From NCBI GenBank assembly GCA_025363635.1, contig JANYDL010000035.1:1-45680 (forward strand): a stretch of DNA of 45,680 bases, written 5' to 3'. This document shows positions 8,241 through 16,700 of the stretch, one piece after another; the first letter of the stretch is position 1; every line of letters starts with the position of its first letter. This DNA comes from Actinomycetes bacterium. GTDB lineage: Bacteria > Actinomycetota > Actinomycetes > Nanopelagicales > Nanopelagicaceae. Position numbers and translations under genes: made by a program. The notes below the pieces were generated by a model, which did no database searches, had not been told where the DNA came from, and saw nothing but the letters and a program-made list of their open reading frames with translations.

Positions 8241-9284
8241 CTAACGTCCAGTCACAAGCTGAGCTGAAAGTATCGACTCTCCAGACCAGCCATCATCCTT
8301 AATGGATCCAAGTCCTCGTTCGTACGTTGTTCCGTTCCAGCTCCACAAAGTTTCAATTTCGACTCGATCTCGCTCTATCCGTCCTGTGACTTTTGCAATT
8401 TCAATGACTCTTCTTTCTCCAGAGAGGTCAAGTTTCACTTGAATGACGAGATCGATACTGGAGGCAACCGTAGGTCCGATGAATTTCTGCGAAATATTTT
8501 CACCTGCCAAAAGCGGGAGGGTTTGAAGTTTTACTATTGCATCTCGAGAAGAATTGGCATGAATTGTTCCCATGCCAGGTAAGCCTGAATTGAGCGCTAT
8601 CAGCATGTCCAAAGCCTCTGCTTCGCGGACCTCGCCAATTACAATGCGCGAAGGGCGCATTCTCAATGACTCCTTAATTAAGCGTCGCAAGGGAATTTCT
8701 CCTTCACCTTGCAAGTTACTTCCTCTGGTTTGAAGCGCTATGACATCGGGCAAATTCGGCTTGAGCTCGAAGACTTCTTCAATCGTGATGACCCGTTCTG
8801 CTACGGGGATAGAGGAGACCAAGGCATTGAGAAGAGTGGTTTTCCCTGCTTGGGTGCCTCCGCTTACCAGGATATTTTGTCCTGACCGAACTGAAGCGGT
8901 AAGGAACGCGGCGATCCGATCGGACATTGCTCCACGTTTGGCTAAGTCGGTCAATGAAAGTGTTTGCAATAAGTGTTTCCGAATATTTACCGCCCAATGC
9001 TCAGAAGTGACTTCAGGAATGGCAACATGAAGCCGGCTACCGTCTCGAAGACGAGCGTCTACGAAAGGGTTCGAAAGATCTAGCCGCCGACCACTCCACA
9101 TGAGTGCACGTTCTACGATGTTTTGCACATCCTGCGTAGTGAGCAACAAGTTTGTGAGTTCATTCTTGCCACCTCGGGCCACAAAGATTCGCTCCGGTGT
9201 ATTGATCCAAATTTCTTCAATGCTTGGATCTATCATAAACGGCGCCAAGGCGCCAAAGGTCAGAGCGAGATCGGATTTAGACAT
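8241..9284 (-). CDS. tadA: tad pilus secretion ATPase TadA/CpaF
   Basis: Hexameric type II/IV secretion ATPase that powers Flp pilus assembly. The 347 residues include the N-terminal domain with DPSIEEIWINTPERIF, Walker A GGTQAGKT (142-149), the Asp box around TIEEVFEL, the SLRMRPSRIVIGEVREAEAL Walker B segment and the His box GTIHANS. The last ~70 residues form a beta-rich tail. It lacks the long N-terminal extension of some CpaF proteins. No Shine-Dalgarno sequence precedes the ATG; instead TATCTT ends 6 nt upstream, suggesting a leaderless transcript starting at tadA. Confidence 0.95.
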   Translation of the reverse strand: MSKSDLALTFGALAPFMIDPSIEEIWINTPERIFVARGGKNELTNLLLTTQDVQNIVERALMWSGRRLDLSNPFVDARLRDGSRLHVAIPEVTSEHWAVNIRKHLLQTLSLTDLAKRGAMSDRIAAFLTASVRSGQNILVSGGTQAGKTTLLNALVSSIPVAERVITIEEVFELKPNLPDVIALQTRGSNLQGEGEIPLRRLIKESLRMRPSRIVIGEVREAEALDMLIALNSGLPGMGTIHANSSRDAIVKLQTLPLLAGENISQKFIGPTVASSIDLVIQVKLDLSGERRVIEIAKVTGRIERDRVEIETLWSWNGTTYERGLGSIKDDGWSGESILSAQLVTGR

Positions 9285-9387
9285 GTTGAAAAGATATGGA
9301 TATGAAAATATTTACCGAAACGCTCCGATTAGAAGCGTGGATAACCGCTAGGTGAGGACGGCATAATGCTTGCAAATAATCTCTTTA

Positions 9388-9903
9388 TTAAAGCGAATGT
9401 TCAGTGAGCCGCTCCAGATCAAGTCTATTGAGGAAATCTAGAGGACTTTCTTTCGAGCAAGCAAGCAGAGAGGATGAAACGAGAATATGGTTTCTTTTTC
9501 TTTTGCTCCATTGAGTGACTATACGAGTGATAAAGATTTTGATATCGAGTGCTCCCCCAGAAAAAAGAACGAGAAATTCTTTTTGACCCATGCGAGCGCA
9601 TACATCGTCGCCGCGAGTCGACGAAGATAAAATCTGGGCAAACTTCAGTATCTCTCGATCGTGCTCGAAATCGGGCATCGTTGCGGAATTAAAATCGGAG
9701 TTCTTCTCGAAGTTGATAGGGGAATTATCTTTGGGAACTCCCTGGCTGACTTGAATTTCGTTTAACTGAATTCTCAGGACCTGTAGCCCTTCGCCGCTTC
9801 GACTTTTCTTTGCAATTTCTCGCCGTAATTCCTCATAGAAGAGAGGTGGTGCAGCAAGGTTTGTGAGCGAATCCCTCATTCCATCATGGCTAAAGGCCGT
9901 CAC
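9388..9903 (-). CDS. degenerate GGDEF-domain protein at the head of the tad locus
   Basis: A small (about 171 residues) cytoplasmic protein matching the diguanylate cyclase fold: DSLTNLAAPPLFYEELRREI corresponds to the D-LTGLPNR start of GGDEF domains, and ILKFAQILSSSTRGDDVCAR followed by MGQKEFLVLFSG to the centre. The active-site loop is GQKEF (codons at 9588-9574) instead of GG(D/E)EF, so catalysis is unlikely. RGDD five residues before it fits the RxxD inhibitory site that binds c-di-GMP. The middle (residues about 55-80) replaces the substrate loop with unrelated sequence. GTG at 9903 is preferred because it follows AAGAAGGG and avoids overlap with the divergent gene; an ATG at 9951 is also open. 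It precedes tadA by 103 nt. Confidence 0.7.
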   Translation of the reverse strand: MTAFSHDGMRDSLTNLAAPPLFYEELRREIAKKSRSGEGLQVLRIQLNEIQVSQGVPKDNSPINFEKNSDFNSATMPDFEHDREILKFAQILSSSTRGDDVCARMGQKEFLVLFSGGALDIKIFITRIVTQWSKRKRNHILVSSSLLACSKESPLDFLNRLDLERLTEHSL

Positions 9904-9924
9904 TATGGTTGCTACCCTTCTTAG

Positions 9925-10308
9925 ATGAGCGATAAGGGAAACCCCCATCATCGTGTGTTAACACGTCGCGGTGCCATCGTGGCAGCCCTTCTGCGCTTTG
10001 AGGCGATCGCGGTGGCTTCCCTAGCGGTCTATCTGACTTTCAAATCGATGACTTCACATCCTCAAGCCCCAATAGCTTTATTAATGGAGATTCTTTTTGC
10101 ATTATTGGGCGGACTTGGGCTTCTGGGCGCAGCACATGGTTTTGCGCGAGCCCGCAATTACGGAAGAGCTCCAGCGGTGATGGCTAATTTGATTGCTCTG
10201 GGAGTTTCGACATTTCAGTTTCAGGCCCACCTTTGGTACCTAGCGCTGCCGATTGCCGTGATCGCTCTGGTCACCGCGGGACTTGCCCTCTCTATCACTC
10301 CAAAGTGA
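9925..10308 (+). CDS. small integral membrane protein, actinobacterial hypothetical
   Basis: A 127-residue protein with four predicted membrane segments (about 18-40, 50-70, 80-98, 102-122) and a short basic N-terminus (RVLTRRGAIVAALLRFEA). I recognise no catalytic motif. It is divergent from the GGDEF-like gene with about 21 bp between starts, and lies upstream of kgd, from which it is separated by 121 bp. The ATG has no Shine-Dalgarno sequence but TACCCT ends exactly 6 nt before it, so it may be translated from a leaderless mRNA. Function unknown; a structural or transport-accessory role is only a guess. Confidence 0.75.
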   Translation: MSDKGNPHHRVLTRRGAIVAALLRFEAIAVASLAVYLTFKSMTSHPQAPIALLMEILFALLGGLGLLGAAHGFARARNYGRAPAVMANLIALGVSTFQFQAHLWYLALPIAVIALVTAGLALSITPK

Positions 10309-10361
10309 GACGACAACCCTGATTCATCGAGGGAATCGTGCCCGAGGCAGATTGGGTAGGC

Positions 10362-10389
10362 TTGACTCTCATAACGGACGCCATACCGT
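10362..10389 (+). promoter_or_regulatory. candidate kgd promoter
   Basis: TTGACT (10362-10367), a 16-nt spacer and TACCGT (10384-10389). Transcription would begin near 10396, giving a leader of about 34 nt that contains the AAAAAGGAG ribosome site of kgd (10414-10422). Confidence 0.45.
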
Positions 10390-10429
10390 TAATAAGCTCG
10401 GACAATATGTATGAAAAAGGAGTTTGCCA

Positions 10430-13400
10430 GTGTCGGCATCTGACGGGGAAACCACTTCCAGTGCTTCATCGTTCGCTATGAAATTTGGCGAGGAGATAGC
10501 AGAGCAATTTGGCGCCAATGAGTGGCTCGTCGATGAGATGTATGAACAGTACGTACAAGATCCATCCTCAGTTGATGCTTCATGGTCAGCACTCTTCGCC
10601 AGAATTAGCGGAACGAGTGCTTTGACCGGCGAGATCGATGCACAATCAACGGCCAGCGCGATCGCTGTTCCGACAGTCGAAAACGCTCAAGGCCAAGAAT
10701 CTGGAGCTCTATCTACGCCGAACCTTTCAACACCAGAACACGCTCAGACTTTTCAAGAGAGCGCACTAGCTGACGAAATTCCGCACATTCCATTTGTTCG
10801 GGATTACCCCGACGCCTTTGCACCCACTCGTCCAATGACCTCTGCCCCTGCACAAATTTCGGCTACCCCAGGTATTACCGCCCATGAACCAACCCCGCTG
10901 GATGTGGTGCATAAAAGCGCAACCACCACACCCACACCTGCCGAGCCAGTTGTGAAGCCGGTGCCTGTTCTTGTCACACCAGCCGCGGCCCTGGTCGAGC
11001 CATTGCGCGGGGTCGCAGGTCGAGTGGTGCAAAGCATGGAAGCTTCATTAACAGTTCCAACTGCGACAAGTGTGCGCGCAATTCCTGCAAAACTGCTGAT
11101 CGATAATCGCATTGTCATTAACAATCACCTCAAACGTGCTCGAGGTGGAAAAGTTTCCTTCACACACCTGATCGCATACGCAATGATCAAAGCGGTAAAA
11201 GCAATGCCGGAGATGAATTCCTCATTCACTCTTCTCGATGGCAAACCAGCCGTGGCACATCCAGAACATGTCAACCTTGGTATCGCTATCGATATGGTGA
11301 AACCAGATGGATCGCGTCAACTTCTTGTCCCTTCAATTAAAGGGTGCGAGGGTTTAGATTTTGGGCAATTCTGGGGCGCATATGAAGCGACCGTGAAGAA
11401 GGCTCGTAGCGGCACCCTCACGGTAGAAGATTACGCAGGCACATCACTCTCACTTACAAATCCAGGAACGATCGGCACAGTTCACTCGGTGCCTCGTCTT
11501 GTAACTGGACAATCAATGATCCTAGGCGTTGGCGCGATGGATTACCCCGCTGAATTCCAAGGCGCAAGTGCGGAGACACTTGCACGTCTAGCAGTAAGCA
11601 AGGTTGTGACGCTAACAAGTACTTACGATCACCGAGTCATTCAGGGCGCCCAATCCGGAGACTTTCTTCGGCGTATTCATGAATTACTTCTTGGCACTGA
11701 AGGATTTTACGACGAGATTTTCGCAGCCCTGCGCATTCCTTACGAGCCCATCCGATGGGTGGCAGATATTGAATTCGCCCGCGACGCCGAGATTGATAAA
11801 ACAGCACGTGTACAGCAGTTAATTCATGCATACCGCACCAACGGTCATCTCATGGCAGATATTGATCCTCTGGAATATAAGCAGCGCTCGCATCCTGATC
11901 TTGATGTCGTCACGCATGGTTTAACTCTCTGGGACCTCGATCGAGAATTTGCTACAGGCGGTTTCGGTGGAAAGAGCTTTATGAAGTTGCGCAAAATTCT
12001 TGGGATTCTGCGCAATTCATATTGCCGTTCCATCGGCGTCGAATATATGTATATAGAGAATCCAGAAGAGCGAAATTGGGTACAGCAAAAAGTCGAACAG
12101 GAACCTGTCAAGTTCCCACATGAAGAGCAACTTCGAATTCTTCGACGCCTCAATGGAGCAGAAGCATTTGAGTCCTTTTTGCAAACCAAATACGTCGGTC
12201 AGAAGCGCTTTTCACTTGAAGGCGGAGAAACTGTCATCCCACTTCTTGACGCCGTAATTTCGGCAGCGGCGGAGGCGAAACTTGAAGAAGTATGTATAGG
12301 AATGCCACACCGTGGTCGACTCAATGTTTTAGCCAATATCGCAGGAAAATCGGCGGGCCAGATCTTCCAAGAATTTGAAGGTCATTACATTCCAAACTCG
12401 GTACAAGGTAGTGGTGACGTTAAATACCACCTTGGAACCGAAGGCGTCTTCACCGCGCAATCAAGTGCAACAATCAAAATATTCTTGGCCGCGAACCCAT
12501 CTCACCTTGAAGCGGTCAACCCGGTTCTCGAAGGAATTGTTCGCGCGAAGCAAGATATCTTGAATGTGCGAGATGACTTCTCAGTGTTGCCAATTTTGGT
12601 GCACGGTGATGCCGCATTTGCCGGACAGGGAGTCGTCGCAGAGACACTCAATATGTCTCAACTTCGCGGATATCGCACTGGTGGAACAGTCCATATTATT
12701 GTGAACAATCAGGTGGGCTTTACTACTTCTCCTCCTGCATCGCGATCATCAACCTATGCAACCGATGTGGCAAAAGGAATCCAAGCCCCGATTTTTCATG
12801 TAAATGGAGATGATCCTGAAGCCTGCGTCCGAGTTGCGCGTCTTGCTTTTGAGTACCGTCAAAAGTTCAATAAGGATGTCATCATCGACATGCTCTGTTA
12901 TCGCCGACGCGGTCATAATGAGGGCGACGAACCGAGTTTCACTCAACCTATGATGTACAAACTTATTGACGCAAAACGTTCTACTCGTACTTTGTATACC
13001 GAAGCGCTCGTAGGCCGTGGAGATATCAACCTTGAAGAAGCTGAAGAAGTCGCGCGCGACTATCAAATGCAACTTGAAGCAGTCTTCGCCGCCGTTCATA
13101 ATCTCAAGCCAGACAATATTCTTGGTGCAGATATTCCAGAAGCTCCCCTTCCAGGCGAAGTTGATACGAGCATCAGTGAAGCTATGGCACAACAGATTGC
13201 ACAAACTCAGATCTCTGTCCCTGAAGGTTTCACCGTTCATCCTAAATTAATGCCGCAACTGATGAAACGTGTAGAGATGCTAAACGATGCATCGATCGAT
13301 TGGTCGATGGGCGAGGTTCTGGCATTTGGCTCACTGTTACTTGAAGGTAAGCCGATTCGATTAGCTGGCCAAGATTCCCGGCGTGGCACATTTAGCAATC

Positions 13401-14308
13401 GCCACGCGGTCATCATTGACAAGGAAAACGGCAACGAATGGACTCCGTTACTTGGACTAATCTCTGATGAAAATCAATTCTTTGTCATTGATTCTCTGCT
13501 CTCGGAATATGCAGCAATGGGATTTGAGTACGGCTATTCCGTAGCTCGCAATGAAGCCCTTGTGATGTGGGAAGCGCAATTTGGAGATTTCGGAAATGGC
13601 GCTCAAACAATTATTGATGAGTTCATTTCATCATCGCTTCAAAAGTGGGGCGAGCGCTCAGGTGTAGTTCTTCTCTTGCCTCATGGATATGAAGGTCAAG
13701 GTCCCGACCATTCTTCTGCACGTATCGAGCGTTACTTATCACTGTGCGCCGAACACAACATGACCGTGGCCCAACCTTCCACGCCGGCTTCGTATTTCCA
13801 CCTCCTGCGTTGGCACGCAAAGAATCCCGCACATCGCCCCATCATTATTTTTACCCCTAAATCGATGCTTCGAATGAAGGCCGCTTCATCCGCACTTGCA
13901 GATTTCACGAGCGGACATTTCCAACCAGTCATCACTGATAACTCGGTTACAAATGCCGCTCGGGTGGTCTTTTGTTCTGGTCGCATTTATTACGATCTCA
14001 TCGCAGAGAGAGCGCGCAACGGCGAAGATTCCACAGCGATCATTCGTGTTGAACAGCTGTACCCTCTTCCTTCTCATGAATTGCAAACTGAGGCGGCAAA
14101 GCATCCACATGCCACCTTGCTCTGGGTCCAAGATGAGCCAGCCAATCAGGGCCCATGGCCATTTATCGGTCTAAACACTTTGGAAGTGTTTGGGGAGGGA
14201 ACATTGCGACGGGTCTCCCGCCGCGCTACTGCAAGCCCAGCGACCGGTAATCACTATGTTCATGATGAGGAAGCAAAGGCTCTCATGGTTGAGGCCTTCT
14301 CTCGTTAA
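10430..14308 (+). CDS. kgd: multifunctional 2-oxoglutarate decarboxylase/dehydrogenase E1 with fused E2-type domain
   Basis: TCA-cycle enzyme that decarboxylates 2-oxoglutarate with thiamine diphosphate and, with lipoamide dehydrogenase and a separate lipoyl carrier, makes succinyl-CoA. The 1292-residue layout is actinobacterial: an N-terminal recruiting helix (FGANEWLVDEMYEQYVQDPS), a Pro/Thr-rich linker (about 60-190), a 2-oxoacid dehydrogenase acyltransferase core (about 200-430) with catalytic DHR at 400-402, then the E1 part with HRGRLNVLAN and the ThDP-binding stretch starting HGDAAFAGQG at 725. No lipoyl domain is visible, which is normal for this fusion. The GTG at 10430 is chosen because AAAAAGGAG lies 7 nt upstream; a TTG two codons earlier sits inside that spacing. 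Confidence 0.97.
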   Translation: MSASDGETTSSASSFAMKFGEEIAEQFGANEWLVDEMYEQYVQDPSSVDASWSALFARISGTSALTGEIDAQSTASAIAVPTVENAQGQESGALSTPNLSTPEHAQTFQESALADEIPHIPFVRDYPDAFAPTRPMTSAPAQISATPGITAHEPTPLDVVHKSATTTPTPAEPVVKPVPVLVTPAAALVEPLRGVAGRVVQSMEASLTVPTATSVRAIPAKLLIDNRIVINNHLKRARGGKVSFTHLIAYAMIKAVKAMPEMNSSFTLLDGKPAVAHPEHVNLGIAIDMVKPDGSRQLLVPSIKGCEGLDFGQFWGAYEATVKKARSGTLTVEDYAGTSLSLTNPGTIGTVHSVPRLVTGQSMILGVGAMDYPAEFQGASAETLARLAVSKVVTLTSTYDHRVIQGAQSGDFLRRIHELLLGTEGFYDEIFAALRIPYEPIRWVADIEFARDAEIDKTARVQQLIHAYRTNGHLMADIDPLEYKQRSHPDLDVVTHGLTLWDLDREFATGGFGGKSFMKLRKILGILRNSYCRSIGVEYMYIENPEERNWVQQKVEQEPVKFPHEEQLRILRRLNGAEAFESFLQTKYVGQKRFSLEGGETVIPLLDAVISAAAEAKLEEVCIGMPHRGRLNVLANIAGKSAGQIFQEFEGHYIPNSVQGSGDVKYHLGTEGVFTAQSSATIKIFLAANPSHLEAVNPVLEGIVRAKQDILNVRDDFSVLPILVHGDAAFAGQGVVAETLNMSQLRGYRTGGTVHIIVNNQVGFTTSPPASRSSTYATDVAKGIQAPIFHVNGDDPEACVRVARLAFEYRQKFNKDVIIDMLCYRRRGHNEGDEPSFTQPMMYKLIDAKRSTRTLYTEALVGRGDINLEEAEEVARDYQMQLEAVFAAVHNLKPDNILGADIPEAPLPGEVDTSISEAMAQQIAQTQISVPEGFTVHPKLMPQLMKRVEMLNDASIDWSMGEVLAFGSLLLEGKPIRLAGQDSRRGTFSNRHAVIIDKENGNEWTPLLGLISDENQFFVIDSLLSEYAAMGFEYGYSVARNEALVMWEAQFGDFGNGAQTIIDEFISSSLQKWGERSGVVLLLPHGYEGQGPDHSSARIERYLSLCAEHNMTVAQPSTPASYFHLLRWHAKNPAHRPIIIFTPKSMLRMKAASSALADFTSGHFQPVITDNSVTNAARVVFCSGRIYYDLIAERARNGEDSTAIIRVEQLYPLPSHELQTEAAKHPHATLLWVQDEPANQGPWPFIGLNTLEVFGEGTLRRVSRRATASPATGNHYVHDEEAKALMVEAFSR

Positions 14309-14618
14309 AGTCGGGCCGAATTTTTAGCATCTCCTCCATTTGCAAAAAGAGTCAACACGAAGCTGGCGAAGATTGCCGAGACGACTTATTGGTGCGGTGG
14401 AGACCTGGTGGAGACCTGGTGGAGAATTGGTGGAAACGTGGTGGAGACCTGGTGGAAACGTGGTGGAGGTACCGAAGAGATGCTTCCTATAGATCGTTAT
14501 AAAACAGTAATCAAGGTTCACCGCTTACAGGAAATCTTTCGTTGAATAGCCATGGGCAAACCAGTAGCGTGCGAATGAGTGATTTTTCCCAATCCGTGAC
14601 AGAAGGTAGTTGGCAAAT
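14309..14618. other. gene-free kgd-GH13 spacer with repeat array and candidate promoter
   Basis: Besides the seven-unit repeat array at 14396-14472, the region has a TATAAA box at 14498-14503 that could be the -10 element for the downstream glucosidase; the matching -35 position is poor, as expected for an activated promoter. The array ends about 25 bp upstream of this box. I see no gene; a 65-codon frame on the minus strand is just the repeat read as Pro/Gly/His/Ser periods. No clear kgd terminator is visible. Confidence 0.4.
14396..14472. repeat. 11-bp tandem repeat array, seven units
   Basis: Seven head-to-tail 11-bp units of consensus GGTGGAGACCT, with variants GGTGGAGAATT, GGTGGAAACGT (twice) and a final GGTGGAGGTAC. 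GGTGGA is invariant; change is confined to the last five bases. A partial GGTGC precedes the first unit. The unit is about one helical turn, so all units face nearly the same side of the DNA. The plus strand is purine/G-rich. Confidence 0.9.
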
Positions 14619-16280
14619 ATGAGTAAGTCGCCATGGTGGGAGAACGCCGTTTTTTACCAGATATATCCACGCTCATTTTTTGATAGCAACGGTGACGGTG
14701 AAGGTGATCTGACTGGTATCACTAGCCATCTCTCTCATGTCAGCGAACTAGGAGCGGATGCACTATGGCTGAGTCCCTTCTACACCTCTCCGAATCACGA
14801 TGGCGGATATGACGTCGCTGATCCACGAAATGTCGATCCTCGCCATGGCACGCTCGACGATGCCAAAATACTTTTCAATAAAGCACATGACTTAGGGCTC
14901 AAGGTTCTGCTTGATGTTGTGCCAAATCATTTCTCCGATCAACATGTTTGGTTCCAGTCAGCGCTTTCAGCTGTAAAGGGTTCACCCGAGCGTTCACGTT
15001 TCCACTTTCTTGATGGAAAAACCTCCACAACTCCTCCGAATAACTGGATCTCCCTGTTCGGCGGTCCAGCGTGGACTCAGGTCGATGATGGCCAGTGGTA
15101 CTTGCATCTTTTTGATTCTTCGCAACCAGACCTTAATTGGGAAAATGCAGATATAAAAAGAGATTTTGAAAAAACTTTACGTTTTTGGATAGATTTAGGT
15201 GCGGATGGATTCCGGATCGATGTCGCGCATGGACTAGTCAAAGAAGACATCTCGAAAAATCACCACGACCCTCAAGGATTAAGCAATGCTTTGCGCCTAG
15301 ACGTGGAAATGAGTCCGGAAGTTCGCGGAACTCTCTTGGCAAGCGTTCCATTTTTTGATCGCAATGGAGTACATGAGATATATCGTGAGTGGCGCAAAAT
15401 CTTCGATTCATACGATCGTCCAATCATGGCCGTCGCTGAAGCTTGGGTTCACCCACCGGAGCGAGCGACTTTGTACGTACGACCCGACGAGTTGCAACAA
15501 GTCTTTAATTTTGATCTTCTTGTTGCACCTTTTGATGACAAGGAAATTTTCGACTGTGTAGATCGAACGCTAAAACTTATCGGTAGCGTCGGCGCAACTC
15601 CCACCTGGGCCCTAAGCAATCACGACACTCCGCGCTTAGTTTCGCGCCTTGGTGAAAGAGAAGCTCGTGCGATGGCCCTCTTCACCTACGGCTTACCTGG
15701 CGCTGCGTACATTTTCCAGGGTCAAGAACTTGGATTACCCGATGCCGATCTCCTCGACAGTGAGCGACAAGATCCTGCGTTCTTTCGAACAAAGGGTCTG
15801 CAAAAGGGAAGAGATGGAGCGCGAGTTCCACTTCCGTGGGAGGGTTACAGATCTCCATTTGGTTTCACAACCGGTAAGCCATGGTTGCCAATCCCGCAAG
15901 ATTGGGAGGGCCTCACTGTTGAAAAACAGAACGGCGATTCTTCAAGTTCGATGGAGCTGTATCGAGAACTCCTTTTATTGAGAAAGCGTCTTAATGCAAA
16001 GAAATCTGGCGACAAACCTGAAATTAAGTCGAGTGAGAATTTCACGTGGACTCAACGTCCAAACGGTTCTGGACTCATCGCCTATAAAAGAGGCGAAATC
16101 GAGGTGCTACTCAATACAGCTGAGGTGGAATTGGTTCTACCAAGAACTGGGCGGATGATTCTCTCTTCTGAGCATTCTTCTTCTCTCAACCATGACACAT
16201 CAATTCCGAGAGATGATCTCGATGAGAAAATAACGATGAGTCCATTTAGTGCAATGTGGATCACCTGCGACCCCTCCTAG
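14619..16280 (+). CDS. alpha-glucosidase / oligo-1,6-glucosidase, GH13 family
   Basis: Hydrolyses alpha-glucosidic bonds of short malto- or isomalto-oligosaccharides in the cytoplasm; there is no signal peptide. The 553 residues form the (beta/alpha)8 barrel with AVFYQIYPRSFFDSNGDGEG at the start, DVVPNHFSDQH (conserved region I), DGFRIDVAH with the nucleophile Asp201, EAWV with acid/base Glu274 and SNHDTPR with Asp336, followed by a small beta domain (about 470-553). The ATG at 14619 is preferred to a TTG at 14610, which is only 3 nt from the GAAGG site. Substrate preference cannot be set from sequence. Its end overlaps the convergent sodX gene by 20 bp. No sugar transporter is nearby. Confidence 0.93.
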   Translation: MSKSPWWENAVFYQIYPRSFFDSNGDGEGDLTGITSHLSHVSELGADALWLSPFYTSPNHDGGYDVADPRNVDPRHGTLDDAKILFNKAHDLGLKVLLDVVPNHFSDQHVWFQSALSAVKGSPERSRFHFLDGKTSTTPPNNWISLFGGPAWTQVDDGQWYLHLFDSSQPDLNWENADIKRDFEKTLRFWIDLGADGFRIDVAHGLVKEDISKNHHDPQGLSNALRLDVEMSPEVRGTLLASVPFFDRNGVHEIYREWRKIFDSYDRPIMAVAEAWVHPPERATLYVRPDELQQVFNFDLLVAPFDDKEIFDCVDRTLKLIGSVGATPTWALSNHDTPRLVSRLGEREARAMALFTYGLPGAAYIFQGQELGLPDADLLDSERQDPAFFRTKGLQKGRDGARVPLPWEGYRSPFGFTTGKPWLPIPQDWEGLTVEKQNGDSSSSMELYRELLLLRKRLNAKKSGDKPEIKSSENFTWTQRPNGSGLIAYKRGEIEVLLNTAEVELVLPRTGRMILSSEHSSSLNHDTSIPRDDLDEKITMSPFSAMWITCDPS

Positions 16281-16620
16281 AATTCGCCCTCCGCACTTTA
16301 AACAGAACTCGTCCCACCACCTCGACTTTGGCTAGTGCGCCCCATTCGCGCGAATCGATGCTCAAGGGATTATCACCCTCGACCCATAATTTGTCACCCT
16401 CAGGCCGGATAAAACGCTTGATGAGATAAATTCCAGGGCGCGATTCGCGTTCGATCACGAGGACTTGTCTCAAAAGATACCTGGCGTCGGCGTTATCTTT
16501 TTGCCATTCAACGACCAGCCAGTCACCATCCTCGTAGGTCGGGCTCATGGAATCTCCAGCCACGGCAACCGTCCCATAACTCTTCCAACGGGAAGGGCGG
16601 AATATGTCAAAAGGCCTCAT
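16261..16620 (-). CDS. sodX: NiSOD maturation signal peptidase-like protease SodX (S26 family)
   Basis: Predicted to remove the short N-terminal propeptide of nickel superoxide dismutase so that its His1 and cysteines can bind nickel. The 119 residues form a LexA/signal-peptidase fold with the catalytic serine in GDSMSPTY (Ser24) and the lysine in YLIKRFIRP (Lys68). There is no membrane anchor, fitting a cytoplasmic substrate. It is divergent from sodN with an 80-bp shared promoter region, the classic sodX-sodN pairing. The 3' end overlaps the convergent glucosidase by 20 bp. The ATG has no Shine-Dalgarno sequence. Confidence 0.9.
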   Translation of the reverse strand: MRPFDIFRPSRWKSYGTVAVAGDSMSPTYEDGDWLVVEWQKDNADARYLLRQVLVIERESRPGIYLIKRFIRPEGDKLWVEGDNPLSIDSREWGALAKVEVVGRVLFKVRRANSRRGRR

Positions 16621-16629
16621 AGCGGTATT

Positions 16630-16646
16630 CTCACATTAGAAGTGAG
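16630..16646. promoter_or_regulatory. inverted repeat in the sodX-sodN divergent region
   Basis: CTCAC and GTGAG arms flank a 7-bp spacer (16630-16634 and 16642-16646), 10 bp from the sodX start and 54 bp from the sodN start. It could be an operator (for example for a nickel-responsive regulator such as Nur), but it does not match a motif I can name with certainty. Confidence 0.3.
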
Positions 16647-16700
16647 TTAGCAAAACTCAGAAATTACGAGTCATCCCATCTAGTCCTTTAGGAGAGTTTT

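Noticed and set aside
12749-13240. 163-codon minus-strand frame
   Set aside because: Entirely inside the well-supported kgd coding sequence; an antisense shadow.
14396-14472. CRISPR array
   Set aside because: Units are 11 bp with no spacers and no cas genes; this is a simple tandem repeat.
14324-14521. 65-codon minus-strand frame with periodic Pro/Gly/His
   Set aside because: The periodicity is the 11-bp repeat translated; no start context.
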